Positions 25,076 to 35,306 of a stretch of 64,000 bases of DNA are shown here, piece after piece. The DNA is from Aphelocoma coerulescens (Eukaryota; Chordata; Aves; Passeriformes; Corvidae). The notes below the pieces were generated by a model. The model did not search any database, had not been told where the DNA came from, and saw only the letters and a program-made list of their open reading frames with translations. The translations under genes and the position numbers were made by a program. The stretch is taken from assembly GCF_041296385.1 (NCBI RefSeq), contig NC_091023.1:6324924-6388923 (forward strand), written 5' to 3'. Numbering within the stretch: the stretch's first letter is position 1; every line of letters begins with the position of its first letter.

Positions 25076-26230
25076 CTTGTTGCTTACATGCTGTTAAGAC
25101 CAGGCTGAAAATCTCTGTCCTGCTGAGCAGCCACTGCCCCTTCCTGGGGTCACTTGGACATTGGTGTGGGAGGTGCTACTGAGCAGAAGAGTAATAAGCC
25201 ATAATTATATAGTGAATCCATTTGTTTGGGGGAGAATTACAACTAAATTTACATGTGTTGGTTTCCCTCCAAACATATGTATTCTCCTCAATCCAGAATC
25301 ATAAGAGCTCTCCTATACAGAAATGGTCAATAGTTCTTAGTTTGATAAACCAGGTCAGGTTAAAAGCACAACAAATAGTTACTCTTTTTAACTACTCAAG
25401 AGGAACAAATTTTAAACCACCAGTTACAGTTTCAGGCAGAGATTTGGCCGACATGAGGCAGGCTACATATACATCATTAAACTGCAGTTCTGGAAACTTG
25501 GACTCATCTTCATCTCAAATTTGATCTGACTTTTCACAAGTTTATGAATCAGAAAGAATGGAAGAAACAATATTCTGGATGCTGGAACAATTTACTCCAA
25601 AGAAGCAGGTGTCAATGCTGAAAAACATGAACCAACCATCATCTCTGCAAAAACCAGATTATGGTAAGAATATTACAAAAAAAAAGATCTCGTAGTCAAA
25701 GAAAAAGATACTCTTAACACTTTCTCCCTCTCCCCACTCAATTCAGATCACAAGCCAGACTGCTAAATCAGCATCAGTGTTATAGCCCTATTTAGTATTG
25801 CTTCAGCGGTTGTGGTTATTTACAAAAAAATACCAGTGAAATTTTATGCTAAAATATTTAAATACTTGACTTTAGACCCGCTTACCAGGAAAACAACAGG
25901 AAAAGGATGTGGCCTGATAAATGCTTGTAACATCTTCATCGGTGCCATATATTTATTCATAGGAATTTGATTTCACTGAAAATTAATAAGTGTGAGAAGA
26001 CTGAAGTGCAGGCATGTCACAGTACCAAATGAGCAGCAATCACGCTCCATTTTCAAGAAGGAAGACAGGCCTTTTTTAACTCACAGTGAATGTTGTCCAC
26101 TAAAAACCCTTTAAACCTTTCAGTGAAGGGGCATTTTAAAAAGGCACAGAATGGTGCAGGCTCAGTCTCTGCACACCAGCCCTCTGAGGGAAGCAAGTCA
26201 GCAGAAAGAGGAGGGGGGAGACGGCATGAG

Positions 26231-26270
26231 GGAGAGGGCAGGAGCAGCAGGGAGAGGGCAGGAGCAGCAG
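26231..26270 (+). repeat. Perfect 20-bp tandem duplication
   Basis: GGAGAGGGCAGGAGCAGCAG occurs twice head to tail with no mismatch and with purine-rich sequence on the left. It looks like a recent slippage or unequal-exchange event and may be polymorphic. Confidence 0.95.
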
Positions 26271-29100
26271 CTTCTTTTGATTGAAACCCAGCCTGTGGAG
26301 CCACTGGAGACTACATCTCTAACTTTGCATGCATAGATAGCATCCTGTAGATGCAGAGGCTGGCACGAACCTCTCCCTGCCCTATTTCACACAGCCTCAC
26401 CCTAACTGAACTATTATTGAAATTAAACAGAAAGACTGAATGATTCAAATTAATTACTGATCACATACATACAAAACATGACAGGAAATGCAATGTTGTC
26501 ATTTAATACTTCTTTCGCTTGTTATTACATACTATCAACACAGTTTCAACACTTACCACCAGAGAGCAGTTAATTCTGAATAGGAAAGGGCAGACCAACA
26601 AGTTTTTTTGGAAGAATGTTAGGACTTCTAGAAGGACATCCAGCCATGATTGATGCAATGTTGTCTCTCCTGGGCTGCAGACAGAGCTGCGCCCCAGAAA
26701 GGAACAGGCGAAAAACAGTGTGTTGGCCTTGGATATCTGGATTTGGGAAACTGCACTCCATTTCAGGTGTCTTGTATAACCTTTCAAAAATCCTTCTTAT
26801 TATTTCTGCTTCAATTCCCCACAAGTAAAATGGAAAAAAATAAAACAACAGACCCTCCCTATGCCAGTGGGACAAGACCAGAAGAGGTACATTGAGAAGA
26901 GGACAAAAAATCCCAACTTTGGCTGTGCCCAGCAAGCAAAGCCTGTCATGGTGCATTGAGATGTCCTGTGCAGAAACTTAAATCACCCTAAATCGCCCTA
27001 AAAGTGGTGTGTCCAGGCACAAACACCACACCTCATCAGCACAGTGCTCAGCAGGGGTAATATTTGATAATCAGCTTGTAACATTTGTAAAGCACCAAAC
27101 TGATGTGTCCAACTATGCATACAACAGGAGGAAAGTGATTTTCATTAGCAGCCAAATTCTCTGTGTGCTCTACTACTGGTGATAAAAAAGTTAAGCTTTA
27201 CTAGTAGATCATGATATCATAAATACATGCATTGCTGCTGGCCTGCTAACCTTAAAATAGACTGTGAGTTGATGTTTCGCACAACAATGGTACACAGACT
27301 TTAAATAATGAAGTAATAGAGCAGAACAAAGAGAAAGCAAAATGAATTCTAGTAAAAACATTTTTTTAAAGTTTCCCTTTTTCCTCCCAAGCAGGTCTTT
27401 TGAAAACATACAATTTTGTAAGAATATTTCCTTTGAGGAATATCTTATCTATAGAAATTCAGGAAAACATAGATTTGTCAGATCCTCACTGCTGTCTCTG
27501 CATCTCTAACTAATTAATCTCTTAATGCTAATTATCTAAACTTGGAGGTTTTCTGTCTTTCAGTTTCTGCTACCACAGGAACACTGGAAATCACGATTCA
27601 GCTGCCAACCTGAGTTTTTCTCTTAACACAGTTTTTAACTCTTCCCCTAAACATCCACTGCTGGCTCTAGTCAAAGATGGGACTTGAGACACACTTTTTC
27701 TCTTGCCAAAAATGACTCTTAGGTTCTTCTTCTGTTCATTATTTTCTTGTAATGAAATGACATTCAATGACCTCCCCTCCCTGCCACGGGGCTGCTGTAA
27801 ATACATCTGGCAGTTTCTCACAGGCACACTGTGACATTACACAGGTCCCAGAAACAAGGCAAGGAAAACTGACTTTTCCTAATAAGAAGAAATGGAACCA
27901 TGAGATGTGGGCTCTGATTGAAACTCCTGTGGTCACTACAGGGCGCACCAGAACGATGCAGTTCCTCGGCCATATGAGCAGCCCAGCTGGCTCAAAATGA
28001 GTGCAAGAGCCTTTTGGAAAGGAGGTCCAATTGTGCAGTTATTTTCCTAGTGTGTGCAATTCACAACTGTGAAAAATAAAATGAGATCTTGGTCATCTTC
28101 AGTAACTAATTTTTTTTTCCACCTTGCAGAATTCCAGCTGAAGTGCCTCTCTGATCTTGCCAGGTCAGTCATATGGTTTGGAAGTTTGTATGATTTCTCA
28201 GGAAAGAGCTGATTTGCAAAAATGCTGTCTCAAGTCTTTCAAAGGTAATGATAATTTGAAGACCAGTGTAGCTAATTGTTTAAGTAGAAAAAAAAAAAAA
28301 ACCTTAGAAGTGTCAAAATGACTCAGCCATAAGGCAGAAGAGACACATAGGCTATGATGTGTTACGCAGGGCCCTCAGCTGGGGTGCATGGGCCTCACTC
28401 TGTGGAGCCAGAGAACAAACAAAAGTGCAAAAATCTGCAACACAAGAGACAGATCTCCACCAGTTTTAAATTTCACCACTCTCAGGGCACTGAAATGGAA
28501 AATATCTACCCTGCTGATCTGGACTCAGAAGTCCCACAGGAGCATCCCCAGCTGATTTCTCTGTGGAAACTGAGACATGTCTCTCAAGAAATACTACATC
28601 AGTTCAACACTAAGCATGTCAAGGCTCAAAGAGCCAGACTGGCTCACCTGCTCTCCCAAGGAGCAGGTTTAACTCCTCCAGCACTGAAAGGACCCTTGTT
28701 CCCTGGGGCACTCTTGCACAGCCAAGGTTGGCTGGTGCCTCCCTCAATCTTTCCAGAGGACACTGAACATCAGTGACAAGGCCATTGCCTGAGGTCAGAC
28801 CATAGTATTGGCACAGCAGCTTCCCTGCCCTGGCCCCTCGGCCCCACCAGCCACACACAGTCAGTCCTTGTGGTCACTTCCTTCACAGAAAAGCTTAATT
28901 TCAGCTGTTCCTGTTCTTTGGTCTTCTCCACCCATAACCATCAGAGCTTTTGGCTCTCTCTTGTTCATCATTCCAGGGCGAGGATGCTGGGGCAAACAGA
29001 GCCAGGGAGGACAAGGAGCTTAGTCCTTGCCTGGTAGGGACAGGTTGGGATAAACTGTCTGAGCTACGTGATAAGCTCTTCCTCCTGGTGACAAACCACA

Positions 29101-29123
29101 AACAGACAGACAGACAGACACAT
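29101..29123 (+). repeat. CAGA tetranucleotide microsatellite
   Basis: About five tandem ACAG/CAGA units. A short simple repeat. Confidence 0.85.
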
Positions 29124-30495
29124 CGCAGGGCTGAAGCCGAGTTTCTCATTTCTCCTGTAACCACGAGATGGAGCAACTCAGTTACAAACAGTTCTGCAGA
29201 GCCACCAGATGAAAGTGGTGGGGCGTTTCATCCCAGTTCTGGCTCACCCAGAGGCTGCAGGCAGCTCTGGATGACAGCAGTGGATGTTCTCTCTTCTCAA
29301 GCAGGGCAAATACTTTTCTCACTGGTTAGGCTCTGATTTAAATCATGAAAAAACCTCACCACGTCTTCACTGCACAACCCTGTGCAATGGTTACTAACAT
29401 GTCCTAAACTGGAAGGCTGACAGCAGCATCAGCCCCATGCTGACACTTCCCATGAACCAGGACTGACAGCAGGAGAGCTGAGACCATGGGGGTGGCTGGC
29501 ACAGCCCAGCACTGCAAAGAGAAGGTTGGCCTTAAGGCACAGGGAATCAGCAGAACTTCACTGGTTGCCACTGAGGGATGTGTGTGTGGCCTGAAGGTGA
29601 GGTCTGTGTGACAGCAGTGATATGGCAAAGTCCTCAATAGTAATGGAAAAATGCATGTGAAGCAGCTCCTTCATCGGGAAAAAGGCACAAGATGATGCAT
29701 TCAGCATCTGAAATCATGTGAAACAGGAGGTGCTTCACACACTGGTGTCATTGGTGACACACACAGAAGAGTCAAGGACAGAGGAGAATGTGCAGAGGTG
29801 GCCCTTTTCTCCCAAGTCTCCAAGGAAAGGGACCCACACTTGGACTTGGGGGCTTGGTGAAGAAGACACATCCCATTAGCACAGAGCAGAGCCTGTGTTG
29901 AGAACAGAAAGGTACCTTGGCTGCCCACTGCTTTCTCCCCCCTGCATCCCAAGTAAGCTATTAATTAACAGCGTGAGAGTCCTTCATGGGCTATCCCAGC
30001 CTTTCCATTGTGCTGCTCACTCAGATTCATTTTATCCTCTCCATCAGCCCTCAGCATGACACTTTTTCATCCATTCCATTTTGAAGGGAGAGGAGCCTTC
30101 ACACCTTGTCCCAAGTGCATTTGTACCCCCCATGCATGCCTTCCCAGCCATTTCTCCTTGCACTCTTCCCTGAAAAACTCACATGGATACTGCTGGAAGA
30201 AAAAGCAGATCACTCACTGGTGGTGGCCAGACTAACCCTGACACTGCTGCTTCCTCATCCTACCTTTTCCAAAGCATCTTTTTCCAGATGTGTAGTATCA
30301 TGGGGCTCTGTGAAGCAAGGGGACACCTTGCCCAGGACACCTGGTTCGGGCCAGCCTCCAGCAAGGTGGGCAGTGCTCAGGTGGCTCAGAACATGAGGGT
30401 CAAAGACAAAATGAGGCAAAAGAAAAAGCACCAAGTGTGTGAGGGGAAAACCTGTGATGTCTTAAGAGGCCTCCCAGAAACAGAGACTGGAGAGG

Positions 30496-30895
30496 AGTAA
30501 AAGAATAAAATAGGTATTTATTTGAAAGGCCTTCAAAGGTACACCCTGGGAGCCACAGGCTATTGCCAAAAATGGACCCCAAGATGGATGACAGGTCACA
30601 AGTTCTTCACACCTTTATAGGTTTGGTTCATTTGCATATCAGGGTTAATTCTCCAATTAAAGCTTCATTTCAATGATGTAATTTCCCCTTCACTTGCTCC
30701 CCTCTGAGGCTCTTTGGATTACACTTTTTGGGCCTAGGACAGTCTGGGTGACCTTGGAGAGCAGGCCCAGAGAGGCTTTGTATGTCTACTTTGTTATGTG
30801 TAGCACAAGTGAGCAGAAATTAGCAAGCTACAAGAAACCTCAGAGTTACACTCTAAGCAGTACGGAATCAATACAGAAGTTAAAACCTAGGCATC
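30496..30895 (-). mobile_element. LTR-like element, minus orientation
   Basis: The left end reads GTAAAAGAATAAAATAGGTA, TTTATTTGAAAGGCCTTCAA and AGGTACACCCTGGGAGCC. This is followed by TTTATAGGTTTGGTTCATTT and GCATATCAGGGTTAATTCTC, and then a C/T-rich part with TGGGCCTAGGACAGTCTGG. From memory this order matches the reverse strand of a common songbird retroviral LTR. On the minus strand an AATAAA lies close to the left edge, as expected for a poly(A) signal at the end of R, and a TATAAA-like box (reverse of TTTATAG) lies inside it. No internal retroviral coding sequence is seen beside it, so it is probably a solo LTR. The boundaries are estimates. Confidence 0.5.
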
Positions 30896-33800
30896 ACCTC
30901 GAGTGGGAAGAGAGAGCACCTGCTCTGAGCATTGGTGGGAGTTTCAGAACTGGCATCTGCAAACCCCAGAGCAGGGCAGGAGCACAGAGAGTGCTCTGGC
31001 AGCGGAGCTGACGTCCCTGCTGACGGCAGCCCTGCTTCCCACCACCCAGGCTGGCCCAGCCTCAAATACCTCTTCATGGTGGTGGTGGTGCCTGCGCTGC
31101 GTGTGGGTTTTTGTTCACATCCAGAATGCAACCATGGTCACAAGACCACCACAGGAGACACAGAACTGAAACCTAGCGGAGAAATGAGATAAGGTATTAT
31201 TCACTCAAACTTGTATTGTTTTTTTCCTTTGGTGATGTTTCTTTCTTTTTTTTAAATAGAGTAATTTCAACTAAAATACCATGGGGAAACCCCAAGGGAC
31301 TATTTCTTCTCTCATCTCCTATCTCCCAACTCTTTCACAGATGCACAGTTTTAGTTTAGCCAATATAATCCTCGGTTTTGAAATTTAAGGAGTATGCAGA
31401 ACACCAAGCAAAACTACATCTGTGGCCTTTCTTTCCTTTTTTGGAAAGAACACTGCAAACATGCATACAATGGCAAAAAAACCACCTTTTTTCCCCTTCC
31501 TGCCTGAAAAAAATCACCACCTGACACTCTCCATGGGTATATTCCCTACTCCCTAGGAGTATAAACAGATCTAAGAGTAACCCTTGACTCTTTTGAAACA
31601 CCAAGTTGAAGTGAACGTACCAGATCACCACTGAAAATCAGCAATCTCCTTTTCTTTTCTGATATCATGAAAAGTAAGGGAAAAAATGACAGTGATAGCT
31701 CAGGATTTAGATCAAAGCACATTTTGACAACTAACACTCTACCCATGGATGCTATGTACAATCAATAAAATCCTGTACTGGAGGAAAAAAAAAAAAAAAA
31801 AAAAAACAGAGAAAGGTCTGTAGTGCCAGAGTTTCTTTCTGTGTTACCAGAACCTTGTCTTAATGGGTGACTCATGGTGATGTTAGTCTCACAGAGCCAC
31901 GTATTTACATCCTTCAATGAGCTGTGTGACATCCTATGTACATAGTCCCTGCATGCAGACACAGCGTGGGGAGGCCACTGCTGTAATGGAAATCTGTGAT
32001 GAAACAAAGAGCAGCAGCACTTTGTGCTTTCTGACATTCTGACCAGCAGCTGCTTTGCATGCAGCTCACTCTGCTGCCTTAAAAGAAAACACAAGACTCC
32101 AGAATTCTACAAGCTGAGAAGGAGAAAAAGTCAACAACCAGAGCAAGAGACAGCCCAAAGGTAAGCCAACAAGAAATATTTCACTATACCAAAACCTTGG
32201 CTTAAAAGCTTTCCTCTTGTCACAGGATCTGAAAACTAAATATATTTTATGTAACTTGCATTGCTTAAAGCATAGCTAACTTTTTTAATGACTGAACAAA
32301 GCTGCCCTTTGAATTTATGCTTTAAATAATATTTTTCTGTTAATTTTCAATAAATCTGCACAACAGACCCTAGTCTGAAATATCTTTTAATCATTAGTAG
32401 AATTTTCTTAGTTAAACATCTTGCTGAGAAGCTGAAATTCTATTTCTCTAGACCCAGAATTTCCTAGACACACTACCAAACAAATTAAAAACAAGACTGA
32501 AAGTAGTAATGAAATTTCCTACAGAGGCATTGAAGTATAGAACTTTGTCAGTATTCACTACTTTTCAGAAATTCCTTAATTAACTTTTCCTCCCTTCGGC
32601 TCTCAGTAGTGGGCTCCCTCCCAGCATCAGACTCCCAGTGCTTCACTCGTGAAGGTGAGCCAGCAGGAGAGCAGCATGCTGGGTGTCCAAGCCTAGGTCA
32701 CCTTATGTCATCAGTGAAAACCCTTTGTTGGTCATGGACCACCTGGATTCGGAGCTTTGGGGACCCAGCCCAGCTCCCACCAAACTCTACAGCCCCGTGC
32801 TGTGAGCAGGTTTAACTCCCAGACAGTGAACAACCTGCAGCACAGCAAGGAGTGCTTCTCCTCCCCAGCCTCTCTGAGCCCCAAACGCTTCACAAGCTCA
32901 GGCTTTCATGTCCTTTGCTATTTGGGTGAGGAAACGTCACTTTCTTCCCCCAGCCTCCCCTTGGTCCCTCGCAGCGGGCAGCAGATCAGGCACTCCTGGC
33001 AGGGCTCCGCCCCACTGAGCCCTGTCCCCCCCAACACCTCCCGGGCAGTGCTGCTCTGCAAGGAGACTTGTTCAAGGTGCTTTTCTTACTTCTGTCTAAG
33101 CTAGTAACTTAGAGAATCATTTACCTGCCATTCCTGTGTCCTTAAGGAGTAAAGAACTAAATTTCCTTTCTACTGATCTTAATCTCACTCAAAGAGATCT
33201 TAATCTCTCAAACCACAGCGAGGAAGAGTTTATCTGTGAAATACTCAGGGGGGTGACTTGATCTGCAGAACAGAAACTTTGACTGCTCCGTTGACAAATC
33301 TGAAATGGAACAGCATCAAAATCAGCAACTCATGTAGGAAAGACACTGGTTTGAAGTACAAACTAGAGAACAGCAGGAAAAAGTAATTTCTGGCTGCTGA
33401 CAGAAAGATCTCTGACAGACTTTATTTACAGGTTACATTTGCTGTCACGGGAAGTGGCTGGAGGAAAGGATCAGGTATTCCTGGGCATTTGCATTTTTAA
33501 GTGACTACAGCATTGCAGAAACCAATGAGCACCTTCCTAGTTCTTATCAGGAGAGTCTGAGGGCAGGATCAAGCCAGAACCCTTCCTCTAAAGAAGATAA
33601 TTACTTCATGACCCCAGCTCAGAGAGTGCCTGCCTCAACACTTTTAGTCCCCTCTTTGGAGAGGAAAATCCAGCTGCATGTTTCCTGTAACCCTGCTCTC
33701 TGCTCTGGTAAGTCTGGCTGATTTAGACAAAATCTCATCCTTCTCCTAAAGACTTAACCTCTGCTAGAAATAGCCTATTGGAAGCTTCCTGCCTGCAGCT

Positions 33801-34375
33801 TTTAGACAGCTTTTAGAAGGGTCAGAGGTACGCACAGTCCCTCTTTGCGCAGGGATGGTGGGAGAGGGTGCAGGATGGCAGTGACTGTATGGGATCTTCA
33901 CATTAATAAATGTGGGGGATCCTTACGTTCTTGGCTCCCCAAGATCTCTTATGATAGTTTGATGCAGGAAACCGGATCCAAGTAATTGTTTCCACCCTCA
34001 CAATCCAAGAAACCCTAAAATCAGGGTCTGCTACCTTGTTTCTGCAAAGAGATTGAATCTCTCCAAGGAGATGGTGCAGCCGCATACTCTGCCCTGCCTA
34101 AATTACAGGACAGCACAGTCTGGGGTAACAGGTAACAGTGTGAGTGAGGCTTGGACACCAGAAAGCCCTATCCCCACCTGGAGGTACAACCTTGCCCCAG
34201 AATCATTGGCACTGAGCAGCTCCGTGTTACCGGGAGCTGCAATTCAGCACACAGCAGCCCAAGAGGGGAAAAAAGCATCTCCAAGACTGTGGACACATAG
34301 AGACCTCATTGGCCTTTGTACTGTGTCATATATGTGATCTTCATCCCTCCTTGTGGTGATTTTCTTCTCTTCCAG
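30896..34375. other. Non-coding DNA upstream of the second GPCR
   Basis: I recognise no coding exon. The stretch contains a retrocopy-like poly(A) tail at 31763-31806 and a moderately GC-rich island at about 32600-33080. It ends in a pyrimidine-rich tract with CAG at 34373-34375, which looks like the acceptor of the second receptor's coding exon. Its 5' non-coding exon or exons probably lie here or further left, but they cannot be placed by eye. Confidence 0.5.
31763..31806 (+). repeat. AATAAA followed by a 22-A tract, retrocopied mRNA-like 3' end
   Basis: AATAAA at about 31764-31769 is followed after about 15 bases by an uninterrupted run of 22 A (31785-31806). This is the arrangement of a polyadenylated transcript copied back into the genome. 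The upstream sequence (about 31500-31760) has no recognisable protein or repeat, so the source transcript is unknown. No target-site duplication was found by eye. A chance A-tract next to an AATAAA is the alternative. Confidence 0.45.
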
Positions 34376-34388
34376 CATACCTGGAGAT

Positions 34389-35306
34389 ATGAATGACACC
34401 CATGGCAAAGGCAGTATCAGTGCTACTGTGGAGCTGTTCCAGCTCATCATGTACACACCCACTTTTATCCTGGGATTGCTGTTCAACATAATGGCTCTGT
34501 GGTTCCTGTTTTTTAAGGTTAAAAAGCTGTCAGAATCTACAGTCTACATGATAGCCCTTATATTCCTGGATACTTTGCTGTTGTTTACTCTTCCTTTTAA
34601 AATCATTTCCTACCACCTTCAGGACAACTGGAACTTGGGGTCTGTGTTTTGCTCTACCTTGGAGAGTCTTTACTTTGTAAACATGTATGGCAGCATCCTC
34701 ATCTCCCTGTGCATCTGCGTGGACCGGTACATTGCTATCCAGTACCCTTTCATGGCCCTCACCCTCAGATCCATCAAGAAAGCTGCCATGGTCTGTGCTC
34801 TCATCTGCCTGGGTACCTCTGTGGGGACAGTCTCTACTTTCCAACTGCATGGAAAGGGCCACAACATTTCATCCTGCTTCCATAACTTCTCCAAGAGCAC
34901 ATGGGAAAACGCAGGCCTGTTCAGCACCTTGGAGATCATCTTCTTTGGCAGCATGGCAGCCATGACTTTCTGCACTGCCCAAACTGTCAGGTGCCTGAGA
35001 AAGCACAGAAACCCAGACAACCCCCAAACACACAGCACTAGAGCAGAAAGGATAGTGGTGACAAACCTGGTTGCCTTTTTGCTGTGTTTCACCCCTTATC
35101 ACGTGGCATACTTCATGTACTTTTTGTTGAAGAACAACATCATCCACATCAGTTTTCAACAAGTGCTACGAAACACTGTTCAGGTCACTCTTTGCTGGGC
35201 AAACCTGAACTGCTGTCTTGATGGGGCGTGTTATTATTTTGTTTTAAAGGAGTCCTTGGAAGACCCATTGCAAAACAGTGAAAAAAGAGCCATGCAAAAG
35301 CCTTGA
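34389..35306 (+). CDS. GPR55/GPR35-like orphan class A GPCR, tandem paralogue of GPR55
   Basis: An intact 305-codon seven-helix receptor in one coding exon, preceded by an acceptor AG at 34374-34375. The in-frame ATG at 34353 lies upstream of that acceptor, so the start at 34389 was chosen. Visible are N33 (helix 1), D61 (helix 2), C88 (helix 3), DRY at 112-114, C163 (loop 2), CFTP at 233-236 and NCCLD at 274-278 with CYYF. N2, N159 and N166 are glycosylation sequons. LYFVNMYGS in helix 3 and CFHNFSKSTWE in loop 2 are closer to GPR55 than to GPR35 as I recall them. Two class A hallmarks are missing: the helix 4 tryptophan is C140, and the helix 5 proline is absent near G187-S188 with a one-residue shortening. 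It probably arose by tandem duplication with GPR55, 19 kb upstream on the same strand. The ligand is unknown. It may carry a GPR35-like or GPR55-like name in avian annotation, but I do not assign a symbol. Confidence 0.88.
   Translation: MNDTHGKGSISATVELFQLIMYTPTFILGLLFNIMALWFLFFKVKKLSESTVYMIALIFLDTLLLFTLPFKIISYHLQDNWNLGSVFCSTLESLYFVNMYGSILISLCICVDRYIAIQYPFMALTLRSIKKAAMVCALICLGTSVGTVSTFQLHGKGHNISSCFHNFSKSTWENAGLFSTLEIIFFGSMAAMTFCTAQTVRCLRKHRNPDNPQTHSTRAERIVVTNLVAFLLCFTPYHVAYFMYFLLKNNIIHISFQQVLRNTVQVTLCWANLNCCLDGACYYFVLKESLEDPLQNSEKRAMQKP

Larger units (their letters stand above)
15182..30495. other. Non-coding stretch downstream of GPR55
   Basis: The first part should be GPR55 3' UTR, but no convincing poly(A) signal is seen close to the stop; an AATAAA occurs only at 17147-17152. 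Beyond that I found no exon or RNA gene. The longest frame, 19510-20238 plus (242 codons), shows no domain, signal peptide, membrane span or splice logic, and is probably chance. Low-complexity sites include an 11-base C run at 25055-25065, a perfect 20-bp duplication at 26231-26270 and a CAGA tract at about 29102-29121. Confidence 0.5.
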
